Positions 1 through 6,774 of a stretch of DNA of 9,853 nucleotides are shown here, one piece after another; the first letter of the stretch is position 1; each line of letters starts with the position of its first letter. Origin of the DNA: an uncultured Woeseia sp. (GTDB taxonomy: Bacteria > Pseudomonadota > Gammaproteobacteria > Steroidobacterales > Woeseiaceae); NCBI GenBank assembly GCA_937925605.1, contig CALALV010000026.1:1-9853 (forward strand). Direction: 5' to 3'. Below the pieces are notes generated by a model. The model saw only the letters and a program-made list of their open reading frames with translations, was not told the DNA's origin and made no database searches. The translations under genes and the position numbers were made by a program.

Positions 1-1
1 G

Positions 2-1345
2 CTCGGCGCGCAGATCATGGCGCAGCTGCGCGCGCGCGGGCAGGTCCTCGAGGACCCGCTGCTCACCGAGTACATCAACGAGATTGGCCACCGGATTGCG
101 CCGCACGCGAACGACGGCGACCACCGCTTCACGTTCTTCGTCGTCGACGACCCGGCGATCAACGCCTTCGCGCTCCCGGGCGGCTACATCGGCGTGCACA
201 CGGGGGTGCTGCAGGCGGCGCGCAGCGAGGACGAGCTGGCCGGCGTGCTGGCGCACGAGGTCGCGCACGTGACCCAGCGGCACATCGCGCGCGCGATCCA
301 CGCGAACCAGCGACAGTCGATCCTGTCCACGGCGATCATGCTCGGCGCGATCCTGGCCGGCGCGGCCTCGGGTTCGAGCGACGCCGTGCAGGGCGCGATT
401 GCCGTTGGCCAGGGCACGGCGATCCAGCAGCAGATCAACTTCACCCGCCAGCACGAGTACGAGGCCGACCGCATCGGCATCGACGCGCTGTCGCAGGCGG
501 GATTCGACCCGAACGGCATGGCCTCGTTCTTCGAGGTCATTTCCCGCTCCACCCGGCCGGTCGAGTACCGCACGCCCGAGTTCCTGCGCACGCACCCGGT
601 GTCCAGTTCGCGCATCGCGGAAGCGCGCAGCCGGGCACGCTCGCTGCCGCCGGGCACGAACGTGTCCAGCAAGAGCTACGGCATCGCCAAGGCACGCGCG
701 CAGGTCAAGAGTTTCGAGCGCGCGGGCCTCGCGGTCGCCTACTACGAGCAGCAGGATTACGCGAGCCAGTCCGACGCGGACCGCTACGGCCGCGCACTCG
801 CCTACCTCCGCGACGGCCGCTACAACGAGGCCCGGCCTATCTGCGAGGAACTCGCGAACCGCGAGCCTGACGTGACGGCCTATCACATCTGCCTTGCCGA
901 GACCCAGCTCGGACTCGAAGACATCGACGGCACGCGCGCGACCTTCGAGCGCGCCGTGGAACTGTTCCCGCGCAACGTGCCGCTGGTCATCGCGTACGCG
1001 GAGGCGATGCTCAGGCTCGGCGAGCCGGAGCGCGCGCACCGGATGCTGCTCGACCTGCTGAACACGGTGCCGCCCACGCCGGAACAGGTGCGGCTGATCG
1101 CGCGCGCCGCCGACCAGGCCGGCGACACCGCCGAGTCGCTCTACTACATGGCCGAGTACCGCTTTATGATCGGCGACCTGGTGGGCGGCGTCGTGTTCCT
1201 GCGCCAGGCGCTGGCGGTGCCGGAGTTACAGGAGATCCAGCGGATCCGTTTCGAGGCACGCATCGACTTCGTGCAGCAGTACATGACCGAGGAGCAGCTT
1301 CAGCAGATGCGGCAGGCTCGCCGCATGGGGCGCTCCGCACGCTGA
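2..1345 (+). CDS. bepA: BepA/YfgC-like periplasmic M48 metalloprotease with TPR repeats (5' partial)
   Basis: Zinc protease of the periplasm. By family knowledge BepA promotes LptD and BAM-dependent outer-membrane assembly and degrades stalled substrates. The frame is open from base 2, and the residues before the first internal ATG (position 17) already look like family sequence, so the true start and signal peptide lie outside; roughly 50-70 residues are missing compared with E. coli BepA (about 487 aa). Counting from that ATG, the zinc motif HEVAH is at residues 80-84, the third ligand region EYEADRIG at 147-154 (Glu149), and THPVSSSR at 192-199 carries His193. His193 matches the position of the extra zinc-binding 'switch' histidine of BepA. 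Two alanine/glycine-rich hydrophobic segments follow the HEVAH helix (about 103-135). Residues 255-440 form a TPR-type helical domain. The stop is 38 bp before mlaA, so co-transcription is likely. Family assignment is strong; the exact orthologue name is slightly less certain. Confidence 0.93.
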   Translation, partial: LGAQIMAQLRARGQVLEDPLLTEYINEIGHRIAPHANDGDHRFTFFVVDDPAINAFALPGGYIGVHTGVLQAARSEDELAGVLAHEVAHVTQRHIARAIHANQRQSILSTAIMLGAILAGAASGSSDAVQGAIAVGQGTAIQQQINFTRQHEYEADRIGIDALSQAGFDPNGMASFFEVISRSTRPVEYRTPEFLRTHPVSSSRIAEARSRARSLPPGTNVSSKSYGIAKARAQVKSFERAGLAVAYYEQQDYASQSDADRYGRALAYLRDGRYNEARPICEELANREPDVTAYHICLAETQLGLEDIDGTRATFERAVELFPRNVPLVIAYAEAMLRLGEPERAHRMLLDLLNTVPPTPEQVRLIARAADQAGDTAESLYYMAEYRFMIGDLVGGVVFLRQALAVPELQEIQRIRFEARIDFVQQYMTEEQLQQMRQARRMGRSAR

Positions 1346-1383
1346 TTTCGGCCGCCCCCGCCGGGCCGGCCCCTGGAGTGCGC

Positions 1384-2112
1384 ATGAACAAGAACAAGAC
1401 CGCGGTGCTCGCCCTCCTGGCCACGCTGACCGTCGCCGGCTGCGCCGCGACGCCCGGCGAGCCGCCGCCGCACGATCCGTGGGAGAGCTACAACCGCGGC
1501 ATGTACCAGTTCAACACCGCGGTCGACAACGTCACCTTCAAGCCGCTGGCCAGGGGCTACCAGAAGGTGGTGCCGCAGCTGGCGCGTCGCGGTGTCAGCA
1601 ATTTCTTCGCCAACCTGCGCGTGCCGGGCACGATGCTGAACCAGTTCCTGCAGGGCAAGCCGAAGGCCGGCTTCTCGGACCTCGGCCGCTTCCTGATGAA
1701 CTCGAGCGTCGGCCTGGGCGGCCTGCTCGACCCGGCGACCGAGTTCGGGCTCGTCGAACACGACGAGGACTTCGGCCAGACCTTCGCGGCCTGGGGCGCG
1801 GGCCCCGGCCCCTACTTCGTCATGCCCTTCTTCGGGCCCGGCACCGTGCGCGATACGCTCGCGATGCCGCTGGATTTCGCGAGCAACCCGCTGTTCTGGT
1901 ACGAGAACTCGTCGGTCAAGGACAAGCTCCGGGTCGTGCGCGTCATCGACACGCGCGCGCGCCTGCTGAACGCCGAGCGCTTCCTCGAGGACTCGAACGA
2001 CCCGTACCTGACCCTGCGCGAGTCCTACCTGCAGAATCGCGAGTACAAGATCTACGACGGCAATCCGCCGATGGACGACTTCTACGACGAGTTCGAGGAT
2101 TTTGAGGAATAG
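1384..2112 (+). CDS. mlaA: MlaA, outer-membrane lipoprotein of the Mla phospholipid transport system
   Basis: MlaA (VacJ) sits as a ring in the inner leaflet of the outer membrane, binds porins and passes mislocalised phospholipids to MlaC. The product is 242 aa, normal for the family. A lipoprotein signal peptide runs over residues 1-19 with lipobox VAGC and acylated Cys20. The family signature DPWESYNRGMYQFN is at 31-44 and GPYFVMPFFGPGTVRD at 142-157. The C-terminus is very acidic and aromatic (about 230-242, Asp/Glu/Phe/Tyr). I chose the ATG at 1384 because GGAG at 1375-1378 lies 5 nt upstream; a GTG at 1378 would overlap that ribosome site. It follows bepA closely and precedes an unknown exported protein by 42 bp. 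The rest of the Mla pathway (mlaFEDCB) is on the opposite strand in this window, facing it. Confidence 0.97.
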   Translation: MNKNKTAVLALLATLTVAGCAATPGEPPPHDPWESYNRGMYQFNTAVDNVTFKPLARGYQKVVPQLARRGVSNFFANLRVPGTMLNQFLQGKPKAGFSDLGRFLMNSSVGLGGLLDPATEFGLVEHDEDFGQTFAAWGAGPGPYFVMPFFGPGTVRDTLAMPLDFASNPLFWYENSSVKDKLRVVRVIDTRARLLNAERFLEDSNDPYLTLRESYLQNREYKIYDGNPPMDDFYDEFEDFEE

Positions 2113-2154
2113 GTCGCGGCCTGGCCGGGACCGTAACAGCAACAGGGACGATGC

Positions 2155-3666
2155 ATGACTGCTACCGATGACACTCGCGCGCGCGGCCTTGCCTGCGCCG
2201 TTCGCCCCGCGGCTACCCGCGGCCGCGCACCCGCCATGCCCGGTCTCGCCACGGCAGCCTGCCTGCTCGCGCTGGCAGCCGCCTGGCCGGCGAGCGCAGC
2301 CGCGCAGGGCGTCGAAGCCGCCGTTGCGCAGGCCGCACCGCAGCTCCCGGACGGCCGGCTGCACGGCGTCGTCCGCATGACCTGGGACCTGTCCCGTGAG
2401 GACCGCTACGGCGGCCAGGCCGGCTACTGCGAGGGCATCGGCATCCTCTCGCTCGATCCGCAGACCTTCATCCGCTATCCGCTGGGCGAGTGGCGCACGC
2501 TTGGAGGCAGCATCAGCATCCTGGCCCGCATGCAGGCCGAGTGGGAACGGCCAAACCAGCCGCGCAGAACCTTCAGCCTCGCGGGCGCGGACAGCGCGAC
2601 GGCGGCCCTGCGCATCAAGACCGAAGACGAGGGCAGCTACGAGTTCGCCTTCAGCAGCGACCCGATCGCGGTCACCGTCAACGAGCAGGCCGCGGGGCGC
2701 GCGCCCGTGACCTACGAGAACACGCAGTGCAGCCTCGCGATGTCGGTCGGCAAACTGCCGTTGCCGGCCGTCGACGAAGCGTTCAGCGGCAGCTACCGCG
2801 ATCCGGACGGGCGCATGAGCGTCGACTGGGACTTCTGGCCGGACCCGTGCGCGGCCAACGCGGCGGCGCCAGAGGACGCCGATGCGCGGGCTCTCGCCGC
2901 GTCCGTTGCCGACGCTTGCGACGACGGCGTCGTCACACCCGGCCACGTCCACGCACGCCAGGGCGACAGCCTGCAGCTGCCGCGCTTCACGCTGCGCCTG
3001 TCCGCGGACGGCTGCCTGCTGCCGGCAGCCCGCGACGCGCAGCTGGCCTGCTCCGCCTCCGGCGCCACCGAGGCCGTGTTCGGCGCCGTGCGGCAGTCGG
3101 ACGACCGCAGCGACGTCACCGTCCGTGCCGTCTCGCTCGCGACCGGCGAGCTGCGTGCGGCCGGTCGCGGTGCTGCCGCCGGCACGGACCCGGAGGCGCT
3201 GCGGGCGGCCGTCGCCGAGGCGATCGGCGAGCTCGGCCTCGCGCCGGCCTGCGCGGCAGGCAGCTCCGACTGGCGCTGCGGCCGCCCACCGCCGGCGGGA
3301 TCCCGCCGGCTCAAGAGAGACGGCCGTCGCCTCAGCCGCCGGCGGTCTCCTCGATCCACATCGCGAGGTCCATGCGCTCGAGCAGCGCCCGGAAGCGCGG
3401 GTCCTCGTCGAGCGCGAACATCATCCCCGTCGCCGCGATGTAGGGCAGCGTCGGATCGTGCCAGTCGTAGGCGGTGTCCAGCCACTCGAATGCCTTGTCG
3501 GCGTCGCCCGCCATTTCCCAGAGCAGCGAGATCTCGACGGCCGGGACGTAGGCGCTGCCCGACACGCGTTCGGCGGCCAGCGCGCCTTCCCGCATCGCGT
3601 TACGGTAGCCGCCGGCCGCGTGGCCGCGCACGAGCGCCGCGGCGATCTCGTGCTGCCCCATCGTGA
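2155..3666 (+). CDS. Exported cysteine-containing protein of unknown function, with an abnormal 3' end
   Basis: I do not recognise the family. The ATG at 2155 has AGGGA at 2144-2148, 6 nt upstream; an in-frame ATG at 2236 would give a shorter signal peptide but has no SD. A hydrophobic segment at residues about 31-48 ends in ASAAAQG, a plausible signal-peptidase site near 50. The mature part has eight cysteines (92, 192, 232, 255, 287, 299, 366, 375), consistent with disulfides in the periplasm, and alternating strand-like stretches up to about residue 330. A helix with the pattern EALRAAVAEAIGEL follows at 347-360. From about residue 395 (near 3340) third-position GC bias collapses and the translation becomes Arg/Ser/Pro-rich, because it reads antisense to the convergent gene; the stop at 3664-3666 is therefore probably not the ancestral end. 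Its position after mlaA suggests an envelope role, which is inference only. Confidence 0.65.
   Translation: MTATDDTRARGLACAVRPAATRGRAPAMPGLATAACLLALAAAWPASAAAQGVEAAVAQAAPQLPDGRLHGVVRMTWDLSREDRYGGQAGYCEGIGILSLDPQTFIRYPLGEWRTLGGSISILARMQAEWERPNQPRRTFSLAGADSATAALRIKTEDEGSYEFAFSSDPIAVTVNEQAAGRAPVTYENTQCSLAMSVGKLPLPAVDEAFSGSYRDPDGRMSVDWDFWPDPCAANAAAPEDADARALAASVADACDDGVVTPGHVHARQGDSLQLPRFTLRLSADGCLLPAARDAQLACSASGATEAVFGAVRQSDDRSDVTVRAVSLATGELRAAGRGAAAGTDPEALRAAVAEAIGELGLAPACAAGSSDWRCGRPPPAGSRRLKRDGRRLSRRRSPRSTSRGPCARAAPGSAGPRRARTSSPSPRCRAASDRASRRRCPATRMPCRRRPPFPRAARSRRPGRRRCPTRVRRPARLPASRYGSRRPRGRARAPRRSRAAPS
3291..3310. repeat. Perfect 20-bp GC-rich palindrome between two convergent genes
   Basis: The half-site GCCGGCGGGA is followed directly by its exact reverse complement, with GGATCC at the centre. 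As RNA it can form an 8-bp all-GC stem with a GATC tetraloop on either strand. It lies 21 bp beyond the stop of the minus-strand TPR gene and near the end of the credible coding part of the plus-strand gene. It has no T-run on either side, so it is not a classical intrinsic terminator. It may be a transcript-end hairpin or an exonuclease barrier for both convergent transcripts. Confidence 0.5.
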
Positions 3667-5122
3667 TGCCGAAATGGCTGACCGCGGCCTCGTAGGCCGC
3701 GTTCCAGCGCCCGAGCCGGGCGTTGCCGAACCACAGCACGTCGAAGCCGAAGCCCAGCGCGGGCACCTCGCGCAGGCAGTCCTCGATCTGCGCGACGCCC
3801 GCCGCCGTGTCGCCGACCAGCACGACCTGGGCGCCGTGCAGCGCCCGGACGAAAACGTTCAGCGGGTCGAGTTCGCGCGCGAGCTCGATCTGCACCGTGC
3901 TCTCCCCGGGCTTGCGCATCACCGCGAGGAAGTGCGCATAGAACATCCGCGCCTCGGCGTAGCTCGGGTTCAGCTCGAGCGAGCGCCGGAATGCCGCGTC
4001 GGCTGCCGGCCAGTTGTAGTCGTACAGCCAGTAGCTCAGGGCGAGCCCCATGTGCACTTCCGCCAGCGTGTCGTCGAGCTCGAAGGCCCTGAGCAGCGAC
4101 GCGCGGCATTTCGGGTGACCCTCGCGAGGCCGGATCAGGCCCGCCTGCACCTGGAAGCCGCAGATCCGGTAGAGGCCCCAGTGCCCGAGCGGACTTTCCG
4201 GGTCGAGCTCGACCGCGCGGCGGTAGTAGTCCGCCGCGAGCCGCATGTCTTCGGGGGTAAAGCGCTCGGTGTGGAACTGCCCCTTGAGGTAGGCCTCGTA
4301 GGCGCCGGGCACCACCGATGCGGCAGACGCCACGCTGCGCTCGTCGGCGCGGGTCAGCTCGACCTGGATGCGCCCGGCGATCGCACGCGTGATGTCGCTC
4401 TGCAGGCGCAACACGTCGGTCAGCTCGCGCTCGAAGGTCTGCTCCCAGAGGTGATCGTCGCGGGTCGCATCGATCAGCTGCACGATGATGCGCACCCGGT
4501 CGCCGGCCCGGTACACACTGCCCTCGACGAGCCGTGCGACGCCGAGCTCGGCGCCGATCTCGGGGGCCGATTTCTCGCTGTCCGCGTACGGCTTCGTCGA
4601 CGTGCGCGAGGTGACCCGGAGGCCGCTGACTCGACTCAGCGCGGAGATCAGCGCGTCGTGCATGCCCGCGGCGAACCAGGCCTGCTCCGGGTCGCCGGAC
4701 AGGTTGTCGAGCGGCAGCACGGCGATCGACAGCGGGTCCGCCGGCGTCGCTCGCGGCGCGGCAGTCTCACGGACCTGGCCGGACAATTCGAGCAGGATGC
4801 CGGCCGCGATCACGGCGAGCGCTGCGAGGATCAGGTAGTCCGTGCGCCGCAGCCCGGGAGCGGCGGCGGCCGGCGCCGCGGGCGGCGTGCGGACGATGCC
4901 TGCGGGGCTTACGTCGAAAAACCAGCCGAAGACGAGTGCCAGCGGGAAACCGAGCAGGACGGCGAGCCACACGTAGCGGATCGCGCCGGCCTCGAGATCG
5001 AGCGCCGGCAGCGCCTCGCTCGCGACCTGCACGGCGAGCCAGCCGGCGACCACGTAGATGCCGGCGACGCGAAACACGCGCCGGCGCCTCGCCTCCTCAA
5101 GGAATCGTTGCAGTGCGGCCAT
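3332..5122 (-). CDS. Membrane-anchored TolB-N-like/TPR repeat protein
   Basis: The product is 596 aa. Three hydrophobic segments are visible: about 16-36, 48-69 (ending in GWFFDVSP) and 95-113. A Pro/Ala-rich linker lies between the second and third. Residues 130-255 match the TolB-N/FlgO-like domain found in many proteins loosely annotated as adenylate cyclases (SIAVLPLDNLSGDPEQAWFA, then LRVTSRTS and LVEGSVYRAGDRVRI). Residues 275-590 are TPR-type helical repeats (for example AADYYRRAVELDP and ADAAFRRSLELNPSYAEA). I see no cyclase, kinase or DNA-binding domain, so it is probably a protein-interaction or sensing scaffold. The ATG at 5122 begins the typical N-terminus; the open frame extends upstream to 5323 but that part is Arg-rich and not protein-like. 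The SD is weak (GGAACAGG). It follows mlaB in the same direction after 169 bp but has a promoter candidate of its own. A functional link to Mla is not shown. Confidence 0.85.
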   Translation of the reverse strand: MAALQRFLEEARRRRVFRVAGIYVVAGWLAVQVASEALPALDLEAGAIRYVWLAVLLGFPLALVFGWFFDVSPAGIVRTPPAAPAAAAPGLRRTDYLILAALAVIAAGILLELSGQVRETAAPRATPADPLSIAVLPLDNLSGDPEQAWFAAGMHDALISALSRVSGLRVTSRTSTKPYADSEKSAPEIGAELGVARLVEGSVYRAGDRVRIIVQLIDATRDDHLWEQTFERELTDVLRLQSDITRAIAGRIQVELTRADERSVASAASVVPGAYEAYLKGQFHTERFTPEDMRLAADYYRRAVELDPESPLGHWGLYRICGFQVQAGLIRPREGHPKCRASLLRAFELDDTLAEVHMGLALSYWLYDYNWPAADAAFRRSLELNPSYAEARMFYAHFLAVMRKPGESTVQIELARELDPLNVFVRALHGAQVVLVGDTAAGVAQIEDCLREVPALGFGFDVLWFGNARLGRWNAAYEAAVSHFGITMGQHEIAAALVRGHAAGGYRNAMREGALAAERVSGSAYVPAVEISLLWEMAGDADKAFEWLDTAYDWHDPTLPYIAATGMMFALDEDPRFRALLERMDLAMWIEETAGG

Positions 5123-5151
5123 GCCTGTTCCGCCGGCAGGAGTCAGGACAC

Positions 5152-5181
5152 AGTATGCCGCCCGGCGCAGGCCGGTGTCAG
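5152..5181 (-). promoter_or_regulatory. Candidate sigma-70 promoter for the TolB-N/TPR gene
   Basis: On the minus strand CTGACA (5181-5176; five of six matches to TTGACA) and CATACT (5157-5152; four of six to TATAAT) are separated by 18 nt. Transcription would begin about 5145, leaving a leader of roughly 20 nt before the ATG at 5122. This is the best promoter-like pair in the 169-bp gap after mlaB. It is predicted by eye only. Confidence 0.45.
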
Positions 5182-5256
5182 CCGACGTGGCCGCGGTTCC
5201 GCGCAGGGAACGGGTCTCGCAGCACTCCGGCACGCAAGGCCGGCGACGACCAGGGG

Positions 5257-5281
5257 TAAAGACGCGCGTGCGAAGCGCGCG
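5257..5281 (-). terminator. Weak hairpin after mlaB, possible terminator of the mla operon
   Basis: On the minus strand CGCGCG (5281-5276) pairs with CGCGCG (5268-5263) across a 7-nt loop, starting 11 nt past the mlaB stop. It is followed only by TCTTTA, so the T-tract is poor. It may end mla transcripts inefficiently or may be a chance GC hairpin. Confidence 0.25.
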
Positions 5282-5291
5282 GCGCTCGGCT

Positions 5292-5669
5292 TCAGCTTTT
5301 TTCTTCGGCTTCCTGCGGCTCACCGGCGCTCGCCGGCGCCTCGATGAAGCCGGACCAGCGTTCGCCGCGCTTCAGCAGGTCTTCCACCTCGGTCACCGCG
5401 GCGATCGCGCGGATCTTGTCCGGCATGTTCTGGAAGCGGATCTCGCGCACGGTGTGGTTGGCCCAGGTGATCCACTCGAGCAGCAGCGCGAGCCCCGCGG
5501 AGTCGGTGCGGTCGACGCCGCCGAGATCGACCTCGATGCGCGTGTGTTCCTCGAACAGGCCTTCGGCTTCGCGCAGGATCTGGTCGGCGGTGCGAAAGCC
5601 CATCGTGCCCGACAGCGAGAAGCGGCCCTCGCCGAGCTCCTCGAACTCGTAGCTGTCGCGGCCGTTCAT
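5292..5669 (-). CDS. mlaB: MlaB, STAS-domain subunit of the MlaFEDB transporter
   Basis: A cytoplasmic STAS-domain protein of 125 aa. In the family it binds the MlaF ATPase and is needed for stability and activity of the inner-membrane complex. The core motif VDRTDSAGLALLLEW spans residues 52-66; Ser57 aligns with the functionally important threonine (Thr52) of E. coli MlaB. Residues 1-110 are one STAS unit, followed by a short acidic Ala/Glu-rich tail (111-125) that looks non-conserved. The start ATG at 5669 overlaps the mlaC stop as ATGA (5669-5666), implying translational coupling. A longer upstream reading in this frame is antisense-like and was not used. This is the last gene of the operon; there is no bolA-murA pair after it, unlike in enterobacteria. 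Confidence 0.93.
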   Translation of the reverse strand: MNGRDSYEFEELGEGRFSLSGTMGFRTADQILREAEGLFEEHTRIEVDLGGVDRTDSAGLALLLEWITWANHTVREIRFQNMPDKIRAIAAVTEVEDLLKRGERWSGFIEAPASAGEPQEAEEKS

Positions 5670-6283
5670 GCCGCCTCGTCTTGCGCGGCCCCCGGGTCCT
5701 CGGCCTCGCGCTCCAGGCGCTCGATGACCGCAACGAGCCCCTTCTGCCGGATCTCCGAGTCCATCTCGGCGCGGAAGTTGCGCACGTAGGAGATGCCCTC
5801 GATGTTGACGTCGAAGATCATCCAGCCCGAGTCGCGGCGTACCAGCGCGTAGTTGACGGGCACGCGGGTGCCATCGTCGAGCGTGACGAAGGTGCGCACG
5901 GTCGTACGCTTGTCGGCGTCGCTGCCGCGCCACGGCAGGATCTCGACGTTGTCCTGGTCGTACTCGAGGACGCCGTCGGCATAGCGGTGCAGCAGCGTCC
6001 GGTAGAACGCGTCGATAAAGCGCCGGCGCTGCTGCGTATTGGCCTCGCGCCAGTGGCGGCCGAGCACGAGCTGCGCCGCGTAGTCGCGATCGAAGCGCGG
6101 CAGCAGCATCTCGTCGATCAGCGCATACAGCTCCTCGCGGTTGGTTTTCAGCGCGTCGCGCCGGCCGTCGAGCTTCTGCGCCAGTTCCCTGGCCGCGTTC
6201 TCGACCACCTCGGCCGGCGACTGTGCCAGCGCCGCCATGGCCAGCAGGCTCATCGACACCAGCAATGCAATTCGTTTCAACAT
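5666..6283 (-). CDS. mlaC: MlaC, periplasmic phospholipid carrier
   Basis: Periplasmic shuttle that carries phospholipid between MlaA at the outer membrane and MlaFEDB at the inner membrane. It has 205 aa, a typical length. A Sec signal peptide (MLKRIALLVS start, hydrophobic 5-19) ends at ALA with likely cleavage before Gln21. Family features include LIDEMLLPRFDRDYAAQLVL (55-74), LGRHW (74-78) and WMIFDVNIEGISYVRNFRAE (154-173), the hallmark near the C-terminus. The ATG at 6283 is preceded by GGGAG 5 nt upstream. It begins 13 bp after the mlaD stop and its own stop overlaps the mlaB start by 4 bp. The C-terminal tail (191-205) is acidic and Ala-rich. Confidence 0.95.
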   Translation of the reverse strand: MLKRIALLVSMSLLAMAALAQSPAEVVENAARELAQKLDGRRDALKTNREELYALIDEMLLPRFDRDYAAQLVLGRHWREANTQQRRRFIDAFYRTLLHRYADGVLEYDQDNVEILPWRGSDADKRTTVRTFVTLDDGTRVPVNYALVRRDSGWMIFDVNIEGISYVRNFRAEMDSEIRQKGLVAVIERLEREAEDPGAAQDEAA

Positions 6284-6296
6284 AGGTACTCCCGGC

Positions 6297-6773
6297 CTAT
6301 TCGTCGTCGGCGTCGCTGCCGCCGCTCGAGAACAGGTACTTGCTGATCAGGTTTTCGAGCACGACGGCGGACTGTGTAAACATGACCTCGCTGCCGTCCT
6401 CGAGATAGATGTCGGAGCCGCCGGGCTGCAGGCCGATGTACTGGCTGCCGAGCAGGCCGGCGGTCAGGATGCTCGCATCGCTGTCCTCGGGGATCTTGTC
6501 GTACTGGCTGTCGATCTCGAACACGACGACCGCGTTCAGGCGCTCGCCGTCGAAGCGCACCTCGCGCACGCGGCCGATCGTCACGCCCGACATCGCCACC
6601 GGGGCGCGGTTTTTCAGGCTGCCAACGTTGTCGAAACGCGCGCTGACCGTGTAGGTCTCGTTGCCGCCCAGCGGGTCGCCGCCGGTCGTCTGCGTGGTCA
6701 GGAAGAACAGCGCGCCGATACCGAGCAGCACGAACAGGCCGGTTCCCAGTTCCACGGAGCGAGTCTGTTGCAT
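6297..6773 (-). CDS. mlaD: MlaD, inner-membrane-anchored MCE-domain protein
   Basis: The product is 158 aa with one membrane anchor at residues about 8-27 and an MCE (mammalian cell entry) domain at about 41-118. The latter contains YTVSARFDNVGSLKNRAPVA, MSGVTIGRV and SILTAGLLGSQYIGL. In the family MlaD forms a periplasmic hexamer that channels lipid between MlaC and MlaE. The C-terminal helix TQSAVVLENLISKYLFS (133-149) matches the E. coli pattern, and a short acidic tail (SDADDE) follows. The ATG at 6773 is 1 bp past the mlaE stop; GGGGA inside the mlaE end serves as ribosome site with 5-nt spacing, so the two genes are translationally linked. Confidence 0.96.
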   Translation of the reverse strand: MQQTRSVELGTGLFVLLGIGALFFLTTQTTGGDPLGGNETYTVSARFDNVGSLKNRAPVAMSGVTIGRVREVRFDGERLNAVVVFEIDSQYDKIPEDSDASILTAGLLGSQYIGLQPGGSDIYLEDGSEVMFTQSAVVLENLISKYLFSSGGSDADDE

Positions 6774-6774
6774 G

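Noticed and set aside
1378..1380. GTG as start of mlaA
   Set aside because: It overlaps the GGAG ribosome site at 1375-1378; the ATG at 1384 has correct spacing.
1300..2952. Minus-strand open frame of 550 codons across mlaA and the exported-protein gene
   Set aside because: It spans the antisense of two genes, of which mlaA is certain, and its composition is Arg/Val/Ala-rich with no family motif; it is a GC-rich shadow.
5123..5323. 67-residue N-terminal extension of the TolB-N/TPR protein
   Set aside because: The extension is Arg/Cys-rich, overlaps the promoter candidate at 5152-5181, and the ATG at 5122 starts the usual family N-terminus.
2882..5347. Plus-strand open frame of 821 codons
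   Set aside because: It is antisense to the TolB-N/TPR gene for most of its length, its translation is Arg/His/Gly-rich without motifs, and no SD supports a start. The minus-strand gene has clear domains and codon bias.
5670..5933. Upstream extension of mlaB in its open frame
   Set aside because: It is an out-of-frame reading through mlaC; the ATGA overlap at 5669-5666 and the family N-terminus fix the start.
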